A stretch of DNA of 7,012 bases from Desulfosporosinus sp. Lineage in GTDB: Bacteria > Bacillota > Desulfitobacteriia > Desulfitobacteriales > Desulfitobacteriaceae. Of the stretch, positions 5,797-7,012 are shown piece by piece; position 1 is the stretch's first letter, and the number at the start of each line of letters is the position of its first letter. The notes under the pieces are model-generated. The model worked only from the letters and a program-made list of their open reading frames with translations, did no database searches and was not told the origin of the DNA. Both the position numbers and the translations under genes were made by a program. The stretch lies in contig PKWS01000115.1 of NCBI GenBank assembly GCA_003132105.1, positions 1 through 7,012 on the forward strand, in the 5' to 3' direction.

Positions 5797-6017
5797 AGGA
5801 CGAGGTGGGGGAGAAGGTGAAGCTTTTTGGGGTCTTCTTATTGCTGTGTGTAACAACCTTTGCTATTTCCATCTTAATGGACATGTTAGCACTAGATGTC
5901 CCATTCCAGGAGGCCCTAGCTCACTTAGGGGAATCCGTCGGTTTGGAAAAGTCCATGGTGATCATTGGTTTTCTTTTCACAACCGGTTACATTCTGATCT
6001 TGGGTAAGTTTGACTAA
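5766..6017 (+). CDS. Small two-helix membrane protein, probable D-type accessory subunit of the germinant receptor
   Basis: The 83-residue frame has a Lys-rich front, two hydrophobic segments (about 20-42 and 63-81) and a short amphipathic linker (PFQEALAHLGESVGLEKS), ending LGKFD. Small proteins with two membrane segments, encoded next to gerA-type genes and called D or 2Tm subunits, are described in Bacillus, where they modulate receptor output. Size, topology and position fit that role, but I cannot show homology. The ATG at 5766 overlaps gerKB by 31 nt and has no RBS. GTG at 5805 (after AAAGGA, 4-nt spacer) or GTG at 5817 (after GAGGTGGGGGAG) is better placed and would give 70 or 66 residues that keep both helices. 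Translation is probably coupled to gerKB. Confidence 0.7.
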   Translation: MVQVKKQQYLKDEVGEKVKLFGVFLLLCVTTFAISILMDMLALDVPFQEALAHLGESVGLEKSMVIIGFLFTTGYILILGKFD

Positions 6018-6042
6018 AACCGCGAAATGTAAATCAGCGGTT
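6018..6042 (+). terminator. Weak hairpin just after the gerKB arm
   Basis: AACCGC (6018-6023) and GCGGTT (6037-6042) form a 6-bp stem with a 13-nt loop immediately after the stop codon at 6015-6017. No T-tract follows, so it is at best a weak terminator or an RNA-stabilising stem. Confidence 0.3.
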
Positions 6043-6151
6043 CACAGCTCCACCCAATCCACAATATTACCTAATACCAAGAGCATCCAGTTGTAAATTC
6101 TATTAGCTATTTGTTTTTGTCCTGAATCGGCTCTACAAACTCCATAATCAT
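6041..6151 (-). pseudogene. Relic of the N-terminus of a tyrosine recombinase/phage-type integrase gene
   Basis: On the minus strand GGGTGG precedes ATG at 6151 or, better spaced, ATG at 6145, giving MEFVEPIQDKNK and then TAG. MEFVEPIRD-K-like openings are characteristic of a large group of Firmicutes tyrosine recombinases, whose proteins continue roughly as IA..L.....YLLFVLGINTGLRISDLL. After a frame change the sequence reads QIANRIYNWMLLVLGNIVDW and then stops at the TGA near 6041, which fits the next segment in damaged form. The catalytic domain is absent. The assignment rests on a short motif recalled from the family. Confidence 0.5.
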
Positions 6152-6164
6152 TTCCACCCTTTAA

Positions 6165-7012
6165 CATTCCCTTGGTATATTTGACGGTAAAATATTCAAA
6201 CCTTTGGACTTCACCATTCAAGCGGAAAAGGCGCTAAAGAAGGCCAGACACCGCAAAGAGCAATACAAAAAACAAAGAGATCCAAAATCTGCTGGGGCGA
6301 AACGTATCAGAGAATGCCATGTCAGTAAGATTACAAACGGTCTTAATATGCTCAAAAGGGCTCTAAAACAGGGATTTAAGGCCAAATATGTGCTTGTTGA
6401 CAGCTGGTTCAGCAGCCACGAGTTTATTCAAACTGTTCGGGAACTGAGCAAAAAGTCGATGCATTTGATCTGTGGGGTACGTAAAGATGGTCGTAAGTAT
6501 CTCTATAAAGGGAATTCCCTCAATGCTGATCTATTGCAAAGGGTTTTAAAAAGTGAGGGTCAAGAAAAACGCTGTCGGAAGAGAAATACCCGTTACTTCG
6601 AAGTCGTTGTTGACTATGAAGGAATCGGACAAGTAAAACTGTATTTTTGTCGTTTTCCTTATCAGAAAAAATGGAGGTTGTTTCTCTCGACCGACACATC
6701 ACTCAGTTTATTGAAGATGTTGGAGATTTACAGCGTCCGCTGGAGCATTGAAGTCTTTTTTAAGGAAACAAAGCAGCACCTGAAATTGGGGACCTGTCAG
6801 TCGAGGGATTTTGATGCTCAAATCGCTCATATAACAACCTGTTATGTTCTCTACACCCTTCTTGCCTATTTTCGTCGAGTGAACGCCTATGATTCCTTGG
6901 ATGGCTTGTTTGCTGAGATCAAAGACGACCTAATTGAGAAGAATGTAGCGGAGCGACTCTGGGCATTATTTGAGGAGTTGCTGCAAGTAGTGATCGGCAG
7001 CATCGCCAAGTC
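6165..7012 (+). pseudogene. IS4-family (DDE) transposase, 5'-truncated, running off the window end
   Basis: The frame is open from just after TAA at 6162-6164 to the last base, 282 codons without a stop, but with no RBS and no ATG before 6348. It begins near a LGIFDG-KIFKPLDF segment that in IS4 transposases follows the first catalytic aspartate, so the N-terminal domain and that residue are missing (roughly 150 residues, from typical lengths). Present are the second catalytic Asp in YVLVDSWFSS (codon 6399) and the IS4 signature Y-2-R-3-E-6-K in YSVRWSIEVFFKETK, with Tyr at 6729, Arg at 6738, catalytic Glu at 6750 and Lys at 6771. The 3' end and right terminal repeat lie outside the window. 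Without the first Asp the product cannot transpose by itself. The boundary at about 6165 abuts the integrase relic. Confidence 0.85.

Overview
The window suggests an endospore-forming, Gram-positive anaerobe of the Clostridia (a Desulfotomaculum/Desulfosporosinus/Desulfitobacterium-like lineage is my best guess, held loosely). Reasons: a complete GerA-type spore germinant receptor locus, strong GGAGG-type ribosome binding sites, AT-rich intergenic DNA and sigma-G-like promoter sequences.

Layout. 1-1777 is decayed accessory DNA. A small HD-domain phosphohydrolase gene is split: its damaged 5' part lies at about 147-282 and its 3' part at 606-965. Between them sits a non-coding block of about 333 bp bounded by imperfect inverted repeats of about 50 bp, with a perfect 16-bp hairpin inside. 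A small minus-strand gene of unknown function (1086-1360) has a good RBS and terminator, but its reading frame is broken right at the start codon. The gene-free stretch 1361-1777 holds a 26-nt-arm inverted repeat (1471-1646) followed by a plus-strand terminator (1687-1715), together a possible small RNA or miniature element.

1778-6017 is the functional core: gerKC and gerKA as a minus-strand operon (order A then C), and divergently gerKB followed by an overlapping small two-membrane-helix gene. The products are expected to build one germinant receptor in the spore inner membrane: the A subunit (soluble N-terminal domain plus membrane helices), the B subunit (APC-type permease fold), the C subunit (lipoprotein) and a probable small D-type accessory subunit. 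The 116-bp divergent intergenic region carries two back-to-back sigma-G-like promoters with overlapping -35 elements, which would co-express both arms in the forespore.

6018-7012 is mobile-element debris: a short relic of the start of a tyrosine recombinase gene on the minus strand (about 6041-6151), abutting a 5'-truncated IS4-family transposase on the plus strand (6165 to the window edge). I see no wholly new system. The best leads are the inverted-repeat block in the HD gene, the candidate RNA/element at 1471-1715, and the split divergent receptor locus with its small fourth gene.
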